Shown piece by piece: positions 42,895 to 51,193 of a stretch of DNA of 51,193 nucleotides. The notes beneath the pieces were generated by a model. The model was not told where the DNA came from, made no database searches, and worked only from the letters and a program-made list of their open reading frames with translations. The translations under genes and the position numbers were made by a program. Positions within the stretch are counted from its first letter, which is position 1. Each line of letters starts with the position of its first letter. Source of the stretch: Mycobacterium colombiense. GTDB taxonomy: Bacteria > Actinomycetota > Actinomycetes > Mycobacteriales > Mycobacteriaceae. Where the stretch lies: NCBI RefSeq assembly GCF_001672755.1, contig NZ_LZKI01000182.1:1-51193 (forward strand). The letters are read 5' to 3'.

Positions 42895-43973
42895 CAGGCA
42901 CCGATCGCGCCCAGCCACTCACCGTAGAAAAGGGCCACGCCCAGCCCGCAGGCGATCGCGGTGAGCAGCCAGAAGCGGATGATGACCGTGGTCTCGGCCC
43001 AACCGGCCAGTTCGAAATGGTGGTGAAAGGGCGCCATCCGGAACACCCGGCGCCCGGTGGTGCGAAAAGTCAAGATCTGCAACACAACCGAGCTGACCTC
43101 GGCGACGAACAACGAACCCAGCACGACGGCGAGGATCTCGGTGCGGCTCGTGACCGACAGGCCCGCGATGATGCCGCCCAGCGCCAGGGATCCGGTGTCG
43201 CCCATGAAGATCTTGGCGGGCGCGGCGTTCCACCACAAAAAGCCGATGCAGGCGCCCGCGGTGGCGGCCGCGACCAGCGCCAGGTCCAGCGGATCGCGCA
43301 CGTTGTAGCAGCCCAGCCCGGGAGCGGTGACACAGGCGTTGCGGTACTGCCAGAAGGTGATCAACACGTAGGCGGCGGTGACCATCGCCATGCTCCCGGC
43401 GGCCAGCCCGTCCAGGCCGTCGGTGAAGTTGACCGCGTTGGACCAGGCGCTGACGACGACCACACAGAACAACACGAACAGGCCCGGGGCAAGCGTGACG
43501 GTGGCGATCTCGCGCACGTAGGACAGGTCCGCGCTGGCCGGCGTCAGGCCGTTGTTGTTGTGGAACTGCAGCGCCAGCACGCCGAAGATCACCGCGGCGC
43601 CGACCTGCCCGATGGTCTTGGCCGTCTTGTTCAGGCCGAGGTTGCGCGACCTGCGGATCTTGATGATGTCGTCGAGGAATCCGACGCCGCCGAGCACGGT
43701 GGCCAGGCCCAGCACCAACAGACCCGAGACGGTGACGCCCTCGCCGTCAAAGGCCATCCCGGCCAGGTGGGTGCCCAGGTAGCCCGCCCAGATGCCGGCC
43801 AGAATGGCCACACCGCCCATCGACGGCGTGCCGCGTTTGGCGTGGTGGGTAGGCGGGCCGTCCTCGCGGGTGTGGTGGCCGAAGCCCTGCCGGGTGAACA
43901 GCCGGATCAGCGCCGGGGTCAGCAGGATCGACACGGTCAGTGCGATGGCGACGGCGATCAGGATCTGCCTCAT
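42894..43973 (-). CDS. murX: Phospho-N-acetylmuramoyl-pentapeptide-transferase (MraY)
   Basis: Transfers phospho-MurNAc-pentapeptide to decaprenyl phosphate to make lipid I. The 359-residue membrane enzyme has ten helices and the conserved loops GPPTHHAKRGTPSMGGVAIL near 40, LDDIIKIRRSRNLGL with the aspartate pair near 100, SNAVNFTDGLDGLAAGS near 180, MGDTGSLALGGI near 255 and MAPFHHHFELAGW near 315. The ATG overlaps murF (ATGA). It is called murX in M. tuberculosis and mraY elsewhere. Confidence 0.97.
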   Translation of the reverse strand: MRQILIAVAIALTVSILLTPALIRLFTRQGFGHHTREDGPPTHHAKRGTPSMGGVAILAGIWAGYLGTHLAGMAFDGEGVTVSGLLVLGLATVLGGVGFLDDIIKIRRSRNLGLNKTAKTIGQVGAAVIFGVLALQFHNNNGLTPASADLSYVREIATVTLAPGLFVLFCVVVVSAWSNAVNFTDGLDGLAAGSMAMVTAAYVLITFWQYRNACVTAPGLGCYNVRDPLDLALVAAATAGACIGFLWWNAAPAKIFMGDTGSLALGGIIAGLSVTSRTEILAVVLGSLFVAEVSSVVLQILTFRTTGRRVFRMAPFHHHFELAGWAETTVIIRFWLLTAIACGLGVALFYGEWLGAIGA

Positions 43974-45538
43974 GCGCGCGTCCCGCCCGCAGAGCCTTCC
44001 GAGCTTTCGGCGGCGAGCGCGTCGGCCAGCGCACCGAGTCCGGCGGAGTTCGACGCCTTTACCAGCACGACGTCGCCGGGTTGCACCTCGGCCCGCAGTA
44101 GAGCCAGGGCGGCATCGCTGTCGGCGACGTTGACGGCCCCCTTATCGGCCGCGCCCCAGGAACCCTCCATGACCGCTCCGTGGTGCATGGCGCTCATCGA
44201 CCTCCCACTTCCCACGACAACGAGTCGAGACACATCTAAGCGCACGGCCAGCCGGCCGATGCGATCGTGCTCGGCTATGGCGTCCTCGCCCAGCTCAGCC
44301 ATCTCGCCGAGCACCGCCCAGCTCCTGCGCTTTTCGGCGGGGCGTTGGCCGCCGCCCGCGCCCCCGCCGTGGGCGATCCAGGCCAGCGCCTGCAACCCGG
44401 CCCGCATCGAATCGGGGTTGGCGTTGTAGGCATCGTCGATCACGGTAACCCCGTCGGCGCGGGTGGTGACCTGCATGCGGTGCCGCGACACCGGCCCCGT
44501 TCCGGCGAGCGCGGCCGCCACCTGTTCGAGTCCGGCGCCGCATTCCAGCGCGACCGCGGCCGCGCACAGCGCGTTGCCCACCTGGTGATCGCCGTAGACG
44601 CCGAGTTGCACCTGCACCTGCGTCACCCCGGACGCGTCGCGCCGGTACAGGGTGAACCGCGGCCTGGCCAGCTCGTCGAGCGACACCGGCCCGGCCCACA
44701 GGTCGCTGGCGCCCGCGTTGGTGCGCTCGGCGCGCCCGACCCGAACCACCCGGGCGGCGGTCACGTTCGCCATGGCCGCCACCGCCGGATCGTCGGCGTT
44801 CAAGATCACCACCCCGGACGCCGGAACTGATTGCGGCAGTTCGGATTTCGTCCGGGCGATGGCTTCACGTGAGCCGAATTCGCCCAAATGCGCGGTGCCG
44901 ACATTGAGCACCACCCCGATGGACGGTGTGGCGATGTCGGCCAGCGCGGCGATGTTGCCGGGATGCCGGGCCGACATCTCGAGGACCAGATAGTCGGTGT
45001 CGGCCGTCGCGCGCAGCACCGTCCACGGATGCCCCAGCTCGTTGTTGAACGACCCGGGCGGCGCCACCACCTCGCCCAGGGGCGCCAGCACCGCGGCCAC
45101 CAGATCCTTGGTCGACGTCTTCCCCGACGATCCGGTGATGCCGACGATGGTCAGCCCGCCGGCCACCAGTTCGGCGGCCACCGCCTGGGCCAGCTTGGCC
45201 AGCGCGGCCAGCACCGCGGCCCCCGAGCCGTCCGGATCGTGCTCGAGCACCCCGGCCCGCGATCCCGAGGCCCCCTCGGGTGCGACGACGATGGCGGGAA
45301 CCCCGACCGGCCGCGCGGCCAGCACCGCGGCCGCGCCGGCCGCCACGGCCGAGGCCGCGTGGTCGTGGCCGTCGCTGCGCGCCCCCGGCAGCGCCAGGAA
45401 CAGCCCGCCGGGTTTGACGGCGCGCGAGTCGAATTCGACGGTTCCGGTGACGCGCAGTTCCGCGGCGTCCTGCGGCGAGATGTCGGACAAAGTGCCGTCG
45501 ACGATCTCGGCGATCTGCGCGAGGGTGAGGTCGATCAT
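43970..45538 (-). CDS. murF: UDP-MurNAc-tripeptide--D-Ala-D-Ala ligase
   Basis: Completes the UDP-MurNAc-pentapeptide. The 522-residue enzyme starts MIDLTLAQIAEIVDG at an ATG overlapping the murE stop. It has FDSRAVKPGGLFLALPG near 45, the ATP loop GITGSSGKTSTKDLVA near 145, NVGTAHLGEFGS near 230 and VIDDAYNANPDSMRAGL near 370. The last residues include VLVKASNSAGLGALADAL. Everything upstream in the same frame lies antisense or out of frame to murE. Confidence 0.97.
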   Translation of the reverse strand: MIDLTLAQIAEIVDGTLSDISPQDAAELRVTGTVEFDSRAVKPGGLFLALPGARSDGHDHAASAVAAGAAAVLAARPVGVPAIVVAPEGASGSRAGVLEHDPDGSGAAVLAALAKLAQAVAAELVAGGLTIVGITGSSGKTSTKDLVAAVLAPLGEVVAPPGSFNNELGHPWTVLRATADTDYLVLEMSARHPGNIAALADIATPSIGVVLNVGTAHLGEFGSREAIARTKSELPQSVPASGVVILNADDPAVAAMANVTAARVVRVGRAERTNAGASDLWAGPVSLDELARPRFTLYRRDASGVTQVQVQLGVYGDHQVGNALCAAAVALECGAGLEQVAAALAGTGPVSRHRMQVTTRADGVTVIDDAYNANPDSMRAGLQALAWIAHGGGAGGGQRPAEKRRSWAVLGEMAELGEDAIAEHDRIGRLAVRLDVSRLVVVGSGRSMSAMHHGAVMEGSWGAADKGAVNVADSDAALALLRAEVQPGDVVLVKASNSAGLGALADALAAESSEGSAGGTRA

Positions 45539-47127
45539 GCGCGATCCTCCAACGCCTGCGCCAACTCCACGCGGTCGTCGAACGGGCGGACCACGTCGCC
45601 GGCGCGCTGTCCGGTTTCGTGGCCCTTGCCGGCGATGAGCACCACATCCCCGGGGCCGGCCCAGGCGACGGCGTGCCTGATCGCGTCGCGCCGGTCGGCG
45701 ACTTCGACAACCTCTGCCGCGCAACCACTCCCGGTCGCACCGGTCAAGATTTCGCGGCGAATCGACGCCGGGTCCTCACCGCGCGGATTGTCGTCGGTGA
45801 CGACGACCAGGTCGGCCAGCTCGGCGGCCGTCGCGCCCATCGGCCCCCGCTTGCCCGGATCGCGCTCGCCGCCCGCGCCGAACACCACCGCCACGCGGCG
45901 GCCCGGACGCGCCAGCGTGGTCAACACCGCACGCAAGGCGCCTGGCTTGTGGGCGTAGTCGACCAGCGCCAGGAAGTCCTGTCCGGCGTCGATCTTTTCC
46001 ATGCGTCCCGGCACGCGGGTCTGCCGCAGTCCCGGCGCCGCCCGCTCCGGGGACACCCCCACCGCGTCCAGAAGGGCCAGCGCCAGAAGGCAATTGGCGA
46101 CGTTGTAGTGCCCGGGTAGCGGGACCCCGACCTGATGCTTTGCGCCGGTGGGGTCGATGACGGTGAACTGTTGTCCCCCGGCGCCCATCGGGGCCACGTC
46201 GACGGCGCGCCAATTCGCGGGCCGCCCTTCGGCGCTGACGGTGATCGCGTCGCCGGCCCGAGCCGCCATGGCCCGCCCGGCCTCGTCGTCGATGCACACC
46301 ACGACGCGGCGCGCCCGCAGCGGCGAATCCGGGTCGAACAGAAGGGCTTTGGTGTCGAAGTAGTCTTCCATGGTCGGGTGAAAGTCGAGGTGATCGCGGG
46401 ACAGGTTGGTGAAGCCGCCGACTGCGAAGCCGGTTCCGTCCACCCGGCCCAACGCCAGCGCGTGGCTGGAGACCTCCATGACGACGGTGTCCACACCCTG
46501 TTCGGCCATCGCCGCCAGCATCGCCTGCAGTGCGGGTGCCTCCGGAGTGGTGAGCGCGCTGGGGATGTCGGCGCCGTCGATGCGAATGCCGATGGTGCCG
46601 ATCAGCCCGGCCGTGCGGCCTGCGGCGCGCAGACCGGACTCGACCAAATAGGTGGTGGTGGTCTTGCCGGAGGTGCCGGTGATGCCGATGACGGCCACCC
46701 GCGCCGACGGGCGCCCGTACACCGTGGCGGCCAGGCCGCCGAGCACGCGGCGGGGGTCGGGGTGCACCAGCGTCGGCACGGTCGGGGCGCCGGCCGCGGT
46801 CATCACGGCGACGCCGGCGGGATCGGTGAGCACGGCGACGGCGCCGCGTTCGATCGCGTCGGCGGCGTAGCGGGCCCCGTGGGTCGTCAGGCCCGGCAGC
46901 GCGGCGAACAGGTCACCGGGCCGCACATCCTGGGCGCGCAGCGTCACGCCGGTGATCGTCACGTCGGGCACGGCGCCGCCCTGGCCTGGGGTGTCGGCCG
47001 GCACCGCGCTGATCTGGTCAGCCAGGGCGGGCAGCCGCGCGCCCGCGGCCGCGCTGGGGCGTAACCCGGTGGGCACCGGCACAGTCACACCTCCCTCCGA
47101 CGCCACGTGATCCTCATGATCGGCCAT
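45535..47127 (-). CDS. murE: UDP-MurNAc-L-Ala-D-Glu--meso-diaminopimelate ligase
   Basis: Adds meso-DAP to the growing stem peptide. The 530-residue enzyme has GVTLRAQDVRPGDLFAALPG, the ATP loop GITGTSGKTTTTYLVESGL near 150, TNLSRDHLDFH near 245, VDYAHKPGALRAVL near 390, and DDNPRGEDP near 445, the DNPR signature for meso-DAP rather than lysine. ATG start about 106 bp after pbpB, the largest gap in the upper half of the cluster, so an internal promoter could sit there. Confidence 0.97.
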   Translation of the reverse strand: MADHEDHVASEGGVTVPVPTGLRPSAAAGARLPALADQISAVPADTPGQGGAVPDVTITGVTLRAQDVRPGDLFAALPGLTTHGARYAADAIERGAVAVLTDPAGVAVMTAAGAPTVPTLVHPDPRRVLGGLAATVYGRPSARVAVIGITGTSGKTTTTYLVESGLRAAGRTAGLIGTIGIRIDGADIPSALTTPEAPALQAMLAAMAEQGVDTVVMEVSSHALALGRVDGTGFAVGGFTNLSRDHLDFHPTMEDYFDTKALLFDPDSPLRARRVVVCIDDEAGRAMAARAGDAITVSAEGRPANWRAVDVAPMGAGGQQFTVIDPTGAKHQVGVPLPGHYNVANCLLALALLDAVGVSPERAAPGLRQTRVPGRMEKIDAGQDFLALVDYAHKPGALRAVLTTLARPGRRVAVVFGAGGERDPGKRGPMGATAAELADLVVVTDDNPRGEDPASIRREILTGATGSGCAAEVVEVADRRDAIRHAVAWAGPGDVVLIAGKGHETGQRAGDVVRPFDDRVELAQALEDRA

Positions 47128-47233
47128 GACACCCTACCTAGCCGCAACCGGCAGGGAGGCGATCCGCGCGCCGACGGGGCCGCCGGGCGGCTCCACGGAG
47201 GTCCCCCGGGCGCGGGCGTCGGGCGGCGACCCG

Positions 47234-49309
47234 CTAGGTGGCCTGCAACGTCAGGGGCGGGCCGGGGTCGGGCGACAGCGGCACGTTCTCGCGCTGCATG
47301 AGCCAGCCGGCGATGTTGTGAAACAGCGGGGCCGCCGAGTGTCCGGGCGTGCCGTCGGCGTTGCGCTCCGGGTTGTCCATCATGATGCCGATGACGTACC
47401 GGGGGTTGTCGACGGTGGCCATCCCGGCGAACGTGATCCAGTAGACGTTGTCGAAGTAGCAGCCGCAGGCCGGGTTGATCTGCTGCGCGGTACCCGTCTT
47501 GCCGGCCATCTGGTAGCCCGTCACCGCGCCGGCCGAGCCGGTGCCCTGCTGGTACCCCATCGGGTCCTTCTGCACGACGGCACGCAGCATGTTGCGCACG
47601 GTCTGCGCCGTCTGCGGCGAGACCACCCGCACGCCGTCCGGTCGCGGCTCCTCGGTACGGGTGCCGTCGGGGGCGATGGTGGCCTTGATGATCCGCGGCG
47701 GTATCCGCAGGCCGTCGTTGGCGATCGCCTGGTACATGCCGGTCATCTGCAGCAGCGTCATCGAAAGACCCTGGCCGATAGGCAGGTTCGAGAAGGTGCT
47801 GCCCGACCATTGGTCGATCGGCGGCACCAGTCCGGCGCTCTCGCCGGGCAGGCCCACGTTGGTGCGTTGCCCCAGACCGAATTTGCGGACCATGTCGTAG
47901 AAGCGCTCCGGGCCGACTCGCTGGGCGAGCATCAAAGTGCCGACGTTGGAGGACTTTCCGAACACGCCGGTGGTGGTGTACGGCATCACGCCGTGATCCC
48001 ACGCGTCGTGGATGGACACCCCGCCCATCTGGATCGTGCCGGGAACCTGCAGCACCTCATCGGGATTGGACAGGCCGTACTCGATGACCGACGACGCGGT
48101 GATCACCTTGTTCACCGAGCCGGGCTCGAACGGCGAGGACACCGCGAGGTTGCCCAGTTGTTTGTCACCCTGCCGACCGATGTCCTGGGAGGGGTCGAAG
48201 GTGTTGTCGTTGGCCATCGCCAGCACCTCGCCGGTCTTCGCGTCCAGCACGACGGCCGAAACATTATGCGCGCCAGAGACATCTTTAGCCTGCTGAACCT
48301 GCTGCTGCACGTAGAACTGGATGTCGTCGTCGAGCGTCAGCTGGACCATCGAGCCGTTGACCGCCCGATGCCGGTTGCGGTAACTGCCGGGGATGACCAC
48401 GCCGTCGGATCCTCGGTCATAGGTGACCGCACCGTCGGTGCCCGACAGCACCGAGTCCATGGCCTCCTCCAGCCCCAGCAGGCCGTGACCGTCCCAGTCG
48501 ATGCCGCCGACGATGTTGGCCGCCAGCGATCCGCCCGGATACTGGCGCAGGTCCTGGCGTTCGGAACCGACCTCTGGATACTTGTCCGAGATCGCGCTGG
48601 CGACAGCGGGATCCACGGCGCGCGCCAGGTAGACGAAGTTGTCGTCGGTTTGCAGCTTCTTCAAGACGGTCGCCGAGTCCGGCTTGTTGCCCAGCCGGCT
48701 GGAGACCTCCTTGGCGATATCGCGCAACCGCTGCTGCGGATCAGGGGCGGCCGAGTTCTTGGCCTTGGCCTCCTCCAGCTGCTTGCGGATCCGTTTCGGC
48801 TGAAACGTCAGCGCACGCGACTCGATGGTGAAAGCAAGCTGGTCTTTGCGGCGGTCGATGATGCTGCCGCGCACCGCCTTTTCCACATCGGTGACCTTGA
48901 GCTGGCCGGCGGCCTGGGCGCGCAGCGACGGGGCGCTGGTCACCTGCAGGACGAACAGCTGGGAGGCAGCCACCAACATGAGCACCAGGATGACCACGTT
49001 GCCGGCGCGGTGCCGGAAGACGAATGACCCACCGCGGCTGGTCAACTCCACGATCTGGCGGGTGCGACGCTGCCGCGCCGAGTGCCCGTCCGTCACCGCC
49101 TCGGAACGCTGTGCCGCCCCGGCGCCCTTGGCCTGCTTGGCCTTCCGGAATCGCTTCGGTTCCCGCACGTCTCGGCCGACGTCGGCTTGCTGCGGTTTCG
49201 GGCGACGTTTGGGCTGCCGTACGCCCTTGCCCGCCAAATCCTTACGGGGACCACGTGTCGGCCGTGCCGACTGGGACCGGCGTGCCCGCGGGGATTCTCC
49301 GCGGCTCAC
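47234..49309 (-). CDS. pbpB: Class B penicillin-binding protein PbpB (FtsI)
   Basis: Septal transpeptidase partner of FtsW. The 691-residue protein has a basic cytosolic N-terminus of ~100 residues, one transmembrane helix (AGNVVILVLMLVAASQLFVL), the pedestal domain (VRGSIIDRRKDQLAFTI) and the transpeptidase domain. The active-site SxxK is in FEPGSVNKVITAS, SxN in GKSSNVGTLM, and KTG in MAGKTGTAQQ. The CGCYF pair near the end may form a disulfide. The GTG overlaps the preceding gene's stop (GTGA). Confidence 0.96.
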   Translation of the reverse strand: MSRGESPRARRSQSARPTRGPRKDLAGKGVRQPKRRPKPQQADVGRDVREPKRFRKAKQAKGAGAAQRSEAVTDGHSARQRRTRQIVELTSRGGSFVFRHRAGNVVILVLMLVAASQLFVLQVTSAPSLRAQAAGQLKVTDVEKAVRGSIIDRRKDQLAFTIESRALTFQPKRIRKQLEEAKAKNSAAPDPQQRLRDIAKEVSSRLGNKPDSATVLKKLQTDDNFVYLARAVDPAVASAISDKYPEVGSERQDLRQYPGGSLAANIVGGIDWDGHGLLGLEEAMDSVLSGTDGAVTYDRGSDGVVIPGSYRNRHRAVNGSMVQLTLDDDIQFYVQQQVQQAKDVSGAHNVSAVVLDAKTGEVLAMANDNTFDPSQDIGRQGDKQLGNLAVSSPFEPGSVNKVITASSVIEYGLSNPDEVLQVPGTIQMGGVSIHDAWDHGVMPYTTTGVFGKSSNVGTLMLAQRVGPERFYDMVRKFGLGQRTNVGLPGESAGLVPPIDQWSGSTFSNLPIGQGLSMTLLQMTGMYQAIANDGLRIPPRIIKATIAPDGTRTEEPRPDGVRVVSPQTAQTVRNMLRAVVQKDPMGYQQGTGSAGAVTGYQMAGKTGTAQQINPACGCYFDNVYWITFAGMATVDNPRYVIGIMMDNPERNADGTPGHSAAPLFHNIAGWLMQRENVPLSPDPGPPLTLQAT

Positions 49310-50592
49310 CTGGGCGCACCTGGCGGCGCGCCGACCGCCGGCCCGGGCAGGCCGTTAGCCGGCGCGCCGGGGGCCACCGGTTGGGCCGGCGTCGCCGGGC
49401 GGCCCAACTGCAGCGGGACCGGAATCTCGGCGGACAACGGCGCGGGCATCTGGCCGGGAGCCGGAATGGGCAGCCCGCCCAAGGGAATTGGCACCTCGGC
49501 CGGCGCTGGAGGGGCCGCCGGTCCGGCCGGCATGGGCAGACCCGGCGTCGGCAATCCCGGCAGCACACCGGGTGCGCGCCCGGTGACCGGGCCGGCGGGC
49601 GTACCGGGCAGGGCGCCGGTGGCCGGGGCAGCGGGCATGCCGGGCAATGCACCCGTCGCCGGTCCGCCTGGCATGCCGGGCAGCGTACCCGGCACCGGCA
49701 CACCGGGAGGGGCAGGCGCGCCGGGCACCGGGGGCACCGCCGGCGGCAGGTGCTGACCGCCCACCGTCGACGCGCCGTCGGGCGCGCGCAGCAGCGCTTC
49801 GGGCCCGGACCTCGCCGGGGCGGGGCCACCGGGGGCGGGCTCCAGCCGCATCGAGACCTCGGGCGGGGCGGCCGGCGGCTTGGGCGGCTGCGGCACCTCG
49901 TCGGGGAGCTTGTTGTTCAGCGGCGGCGGCGGAACGCCGTCGGCCGGCTTGGGGGTGCCGACCACCACCCAGTTCCCGGACGCGTCCTGCACCAGGTGCG
50001 CGGTGTCCCTGCTGGGGATCATGCCCTGCTTGCGGGCGGCCTCCGCCAGCGCGGGGGCCGCCTCGGCCTCACGCACGTCGCGCTCGAGCGCTTCCTTCTG
50101 CTGCTGCAGCAGCCGGGTCCGCTCCCGGGCGTGGCTCAACTTGTAGGACCGCTCAGCGGAGTCGGTGGACAACCACAGCGTCAGCCCGAGCCCGACGCCC
50201 AGCGCGCCGATGATCAGCACGACGAACGGCACCTTGCTGGCCAGCGTCCGCGGCCGCAGGTCGATGGCCGCCAGCCGGGCGGCCAGCCGCTCGGTCAGGC
50301 GAGGGCGAACAACTTTTGGCGCCTTGGCTTTCCGCGCCTTGGCCCGCGCTTTGGCCTGGCTGGTGCTCTTGGGCCGGGCCGGCCGCTCGACCGGCCGGGC
50401 GATGGGGCTGGTCTGCGGCCCGGACTTGGGCGCACGGGCCTCGCGGGCGGGCGCCGAGGTCCGGCCGTTTCGGGCGCGCCGCGCCGAGCCGGCTTCGGCG
50501 GCGGGCCGCCGGCTCCGCCGGGCAGAACCGTCGCGTCCACCCCGACGGTCGCTGCCGCCGCGCCGTTTGGACGTCTCGCGTTCTGCTCTCAT
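49306..50592 (-). CDS. FtsL-like proline-rich membrane protein (Rv2164c homologue)
   Basis: A 428-residue bitopic protein in the ftsL position between rsmH and pbpB. The cytosolic part is strongly basic (residues 1-120). A transmembrane helix (VPFVVLIIGALGVGLGLTLW) and a short FtsL/DivIC-like coiled coil (AERSYKLSHARERTRLLQQQ, then EALERDVREAEA) follow. Beyond ~230 it is Pro/Gly/Ala-rich with imperfect repeats of ATGALPGMPA, probably extended in the wall. The ATG overlaps rsmH (ATGA). FtsL function is inferred from position and layout. Confidence 0.88.
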   Translation of the reverse strand: MRAERETSKRRGGSDRRGGRDGSARRSRRPAAEAGSARRARNGRTSAPAREARAPKSGPQTSPIARPVERPARPKSTSQAKARAKARKAKAPKVVRPRLTERLAARLAAIDLRPRTLASKVPFVVLIIGALGVGLGLTLWLSTDSAERSYKLSHARERTRLLQQQKEALERDVREAEAAPALAEAARKQGMIPSRDTAHLVQDASGNWVVVGTPKPADGVPPPPLNNKLPDEVPQPPKPPAAPPEVSMRLEPAPGGPAPARSGPEALLRAPDGASTVGGQHLPPAVPPVPGAPAPPGVPVPGTLPGMPGGPATGALPGMPAAPATGALPGTPAGPVTGRAPGVLPGLPTPGLPMPAGPAAPPAPAEVPIPLGGLPIPAPGQMPAPLSAEIPVPLQLGRPATPAQPVAPGAPANGLPGPAVGAPPGAPR

Positions 50593-51193
50593 GCGTTGCC
50601 TTTCCCGCTAGCCTGCTGTGATTGCATTCGTTGCAGCGCCCGCAATCGCACTGCGGCACTGCGTGGATTGCGTTCGACCTCGGTGGCGTCGGCGCGCCCG
50701 GCGCCGTGCGTCAGGGCCCGGAATCGCGGCTCGTGGCCGGGCAGCTCGACCGGCAGATCCACCGGGGTGCGCGACGCGACCGCCTGGGCGAAGAGCCGCT
50801 TGACGATCCGGTCCTCCAGCGATTGGTAGGCCATCACCACGATGCGCCCGCCGACGTCCAGGGCGTCCAGGGCGGCCGGGAGCGCACGCCGCAGCGTGTC
50901 GAGCTCGTCGTTGACCGCGACCCGCAACGCCTGGAACGTGCGCTTGGCCGGATGCCCGCCGGTGCGCCGGGCCGCGGCCGGAATCGCTTCGTAGAGCAGG
51001 GCTACCAGGTCCGAGGTCGAGGCGAACGGCTGACGCGCGCGCCGGCGCACGATGTGCGCGGCGATGCGACGCGCGAACCGCTCCTCGCCGTAGCGGTGCA
51101 AGATGTTCGCCAGCTCCGCCTCGTCGTAGGTGTTGACGATGTCGGCCGCGGTCAGCGGCGACGACGGGTCCATCCGCATGTCCAGCGGCGCGT
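50589..51193 (-). CDS. rsmH: 16S rRNA (cytosine1402-N4)-methyltransferase RsmH, C-terminal part
   Basis: The 5' end is cut by the window edge. The visible ~200 residues begin with PLDMRMDPSSPLTAADIVN, the family's conserved catalytic-site block, followed by the substrate-binding helical domain (ANILHRYGEERFARRIA), PAKRTFQALRVAVNDELDTL, and the terminal MAYQSLEDRIVK and NPRSAAVRLRALQR. It uses SAM to N4-methylate C1402 of 16S rRNA. Usually second gene of the cluster after mraZ, which would lie outside the window. Confidence 0.97.
   Translation of the reverse strand, partial: APLDMRMDPSSPLTAADIVNTYDEAELANILHRYGEERFARRIAAHIVRRRARQPFASTSDLVALLYEAIPAAARRTGGHPAKRTFQALRVAVNDELDTLRRALPAALDALDVGGRIVVMAYQSLEDRIVKRLFAQAVASRTPVDLPVELPGHEPRFRALTHGAGRADATEVERNPRSAAVRLRALQRMQSQQASGKGNA

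Noticed and set aside
1..51193. CRISPR arrays, rRNA operons, replication origin
   Set aside because: No regularly spaced repeats, rRNA sequence or DnaA-box cluster was seen in reading the window.

Overview
The window comes from a high-GC actinobacterium and is almost certainly mycobacterial. Its right two thirds follow the gene order known from Mycobacterium tuberculosis Rv2130c to Rv2165c: mshC, cysQ, Rv2133c to Rv2135c, Rv2137c, lppL, pyrD, Rv2140c, Rv2141c, tRNA-Leu, Rv2143, Rv2144c, wag31, Rv2146c, sepF, Rv2148c, yfiH/pgeF, ftsZ, ftsQ, murC, murG, ftsW, murD, murX, murF, murE, pbpB, the Rv2164c homologue and rsmH. Several M. tuberculosis-specific insertions are absent (Rv2159c to PE_PGRS38, the parDE2 spot). 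This suggests a non-tuberculous, probably slow-growing species; the species call is inference only.

Left part, 1 to about 14.1 kb, is accessory. A minus-strand nonribosomal peptide synthetase (NRPS; starter condensation, adenylation, carrier, second condensation) is preceded by an overlapping mbtH gene. At the left edge the second condensation domain is broken: its C-terminal part lies inverted in bases 1-331, between copies of a short inverted repeat. Upstream is an MFS exporter and an aspartyl/asparaginyl beta-hydroxylase-like gene, behind a second mbtH and the first ~85 codons of a second NRPS. The two mbtH regions are diverged copies of one segment that includes the upstream DNA. Next come two large tandem AAA/LuxR (LAL-type) regulators about 0.4 kb apart, then about 1.1 kb without a supported gene.

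From 15.15 to 17.3 kb a plus-strand, translationally overlapping trio encodes an EspR-like HTH regulator, an ImmA/IrrE-type HExxH metallopeptidase and a seven-helix membrane protein with a long cytosolic tail (MAB_1171c/DUF6545-like). It looks like a regulated-proteolysis or membrane signalling unit and is my best candidate for an undescribed system.

From 17.3 to 30.7 kb is core metabolism: mycothiol ligase mshC; a plus-strand aldehyde dehydrogenase inserted before cysQ; a conserved actinobacterial trio (kinase-like protein, DUF3090, histidine phosphatase); lppL; a DUF5703 protein; pyrD; a PEBP-family protein; an M20 peptidase; tRNA-Leu(GAG); a phosphoribosyltransferase; and a small membrane protein with an acidic tail. 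A scar after pyrD joins a 13E12-type HNH endonuclease remnant to a transposase remnant. No uppP is found where M. tuberculosis has Rv2136c.

From 30.8 kb to the end is the division and cell-wall (dcw) cluster, all on the minus strand and transcribed from rsmH towards wag31. Most adjacent genes overlap by ATGA, GTGA or TGATG, implying translational coupling. They supply the cytoplasmic Mur ligases, the lipid I and II enzymes, the FtsW/PbpB septal synthase pair, FtsQ and an FtsL-like protein, FtsZ with its anchor SepF, and the polar organiser Wag31.
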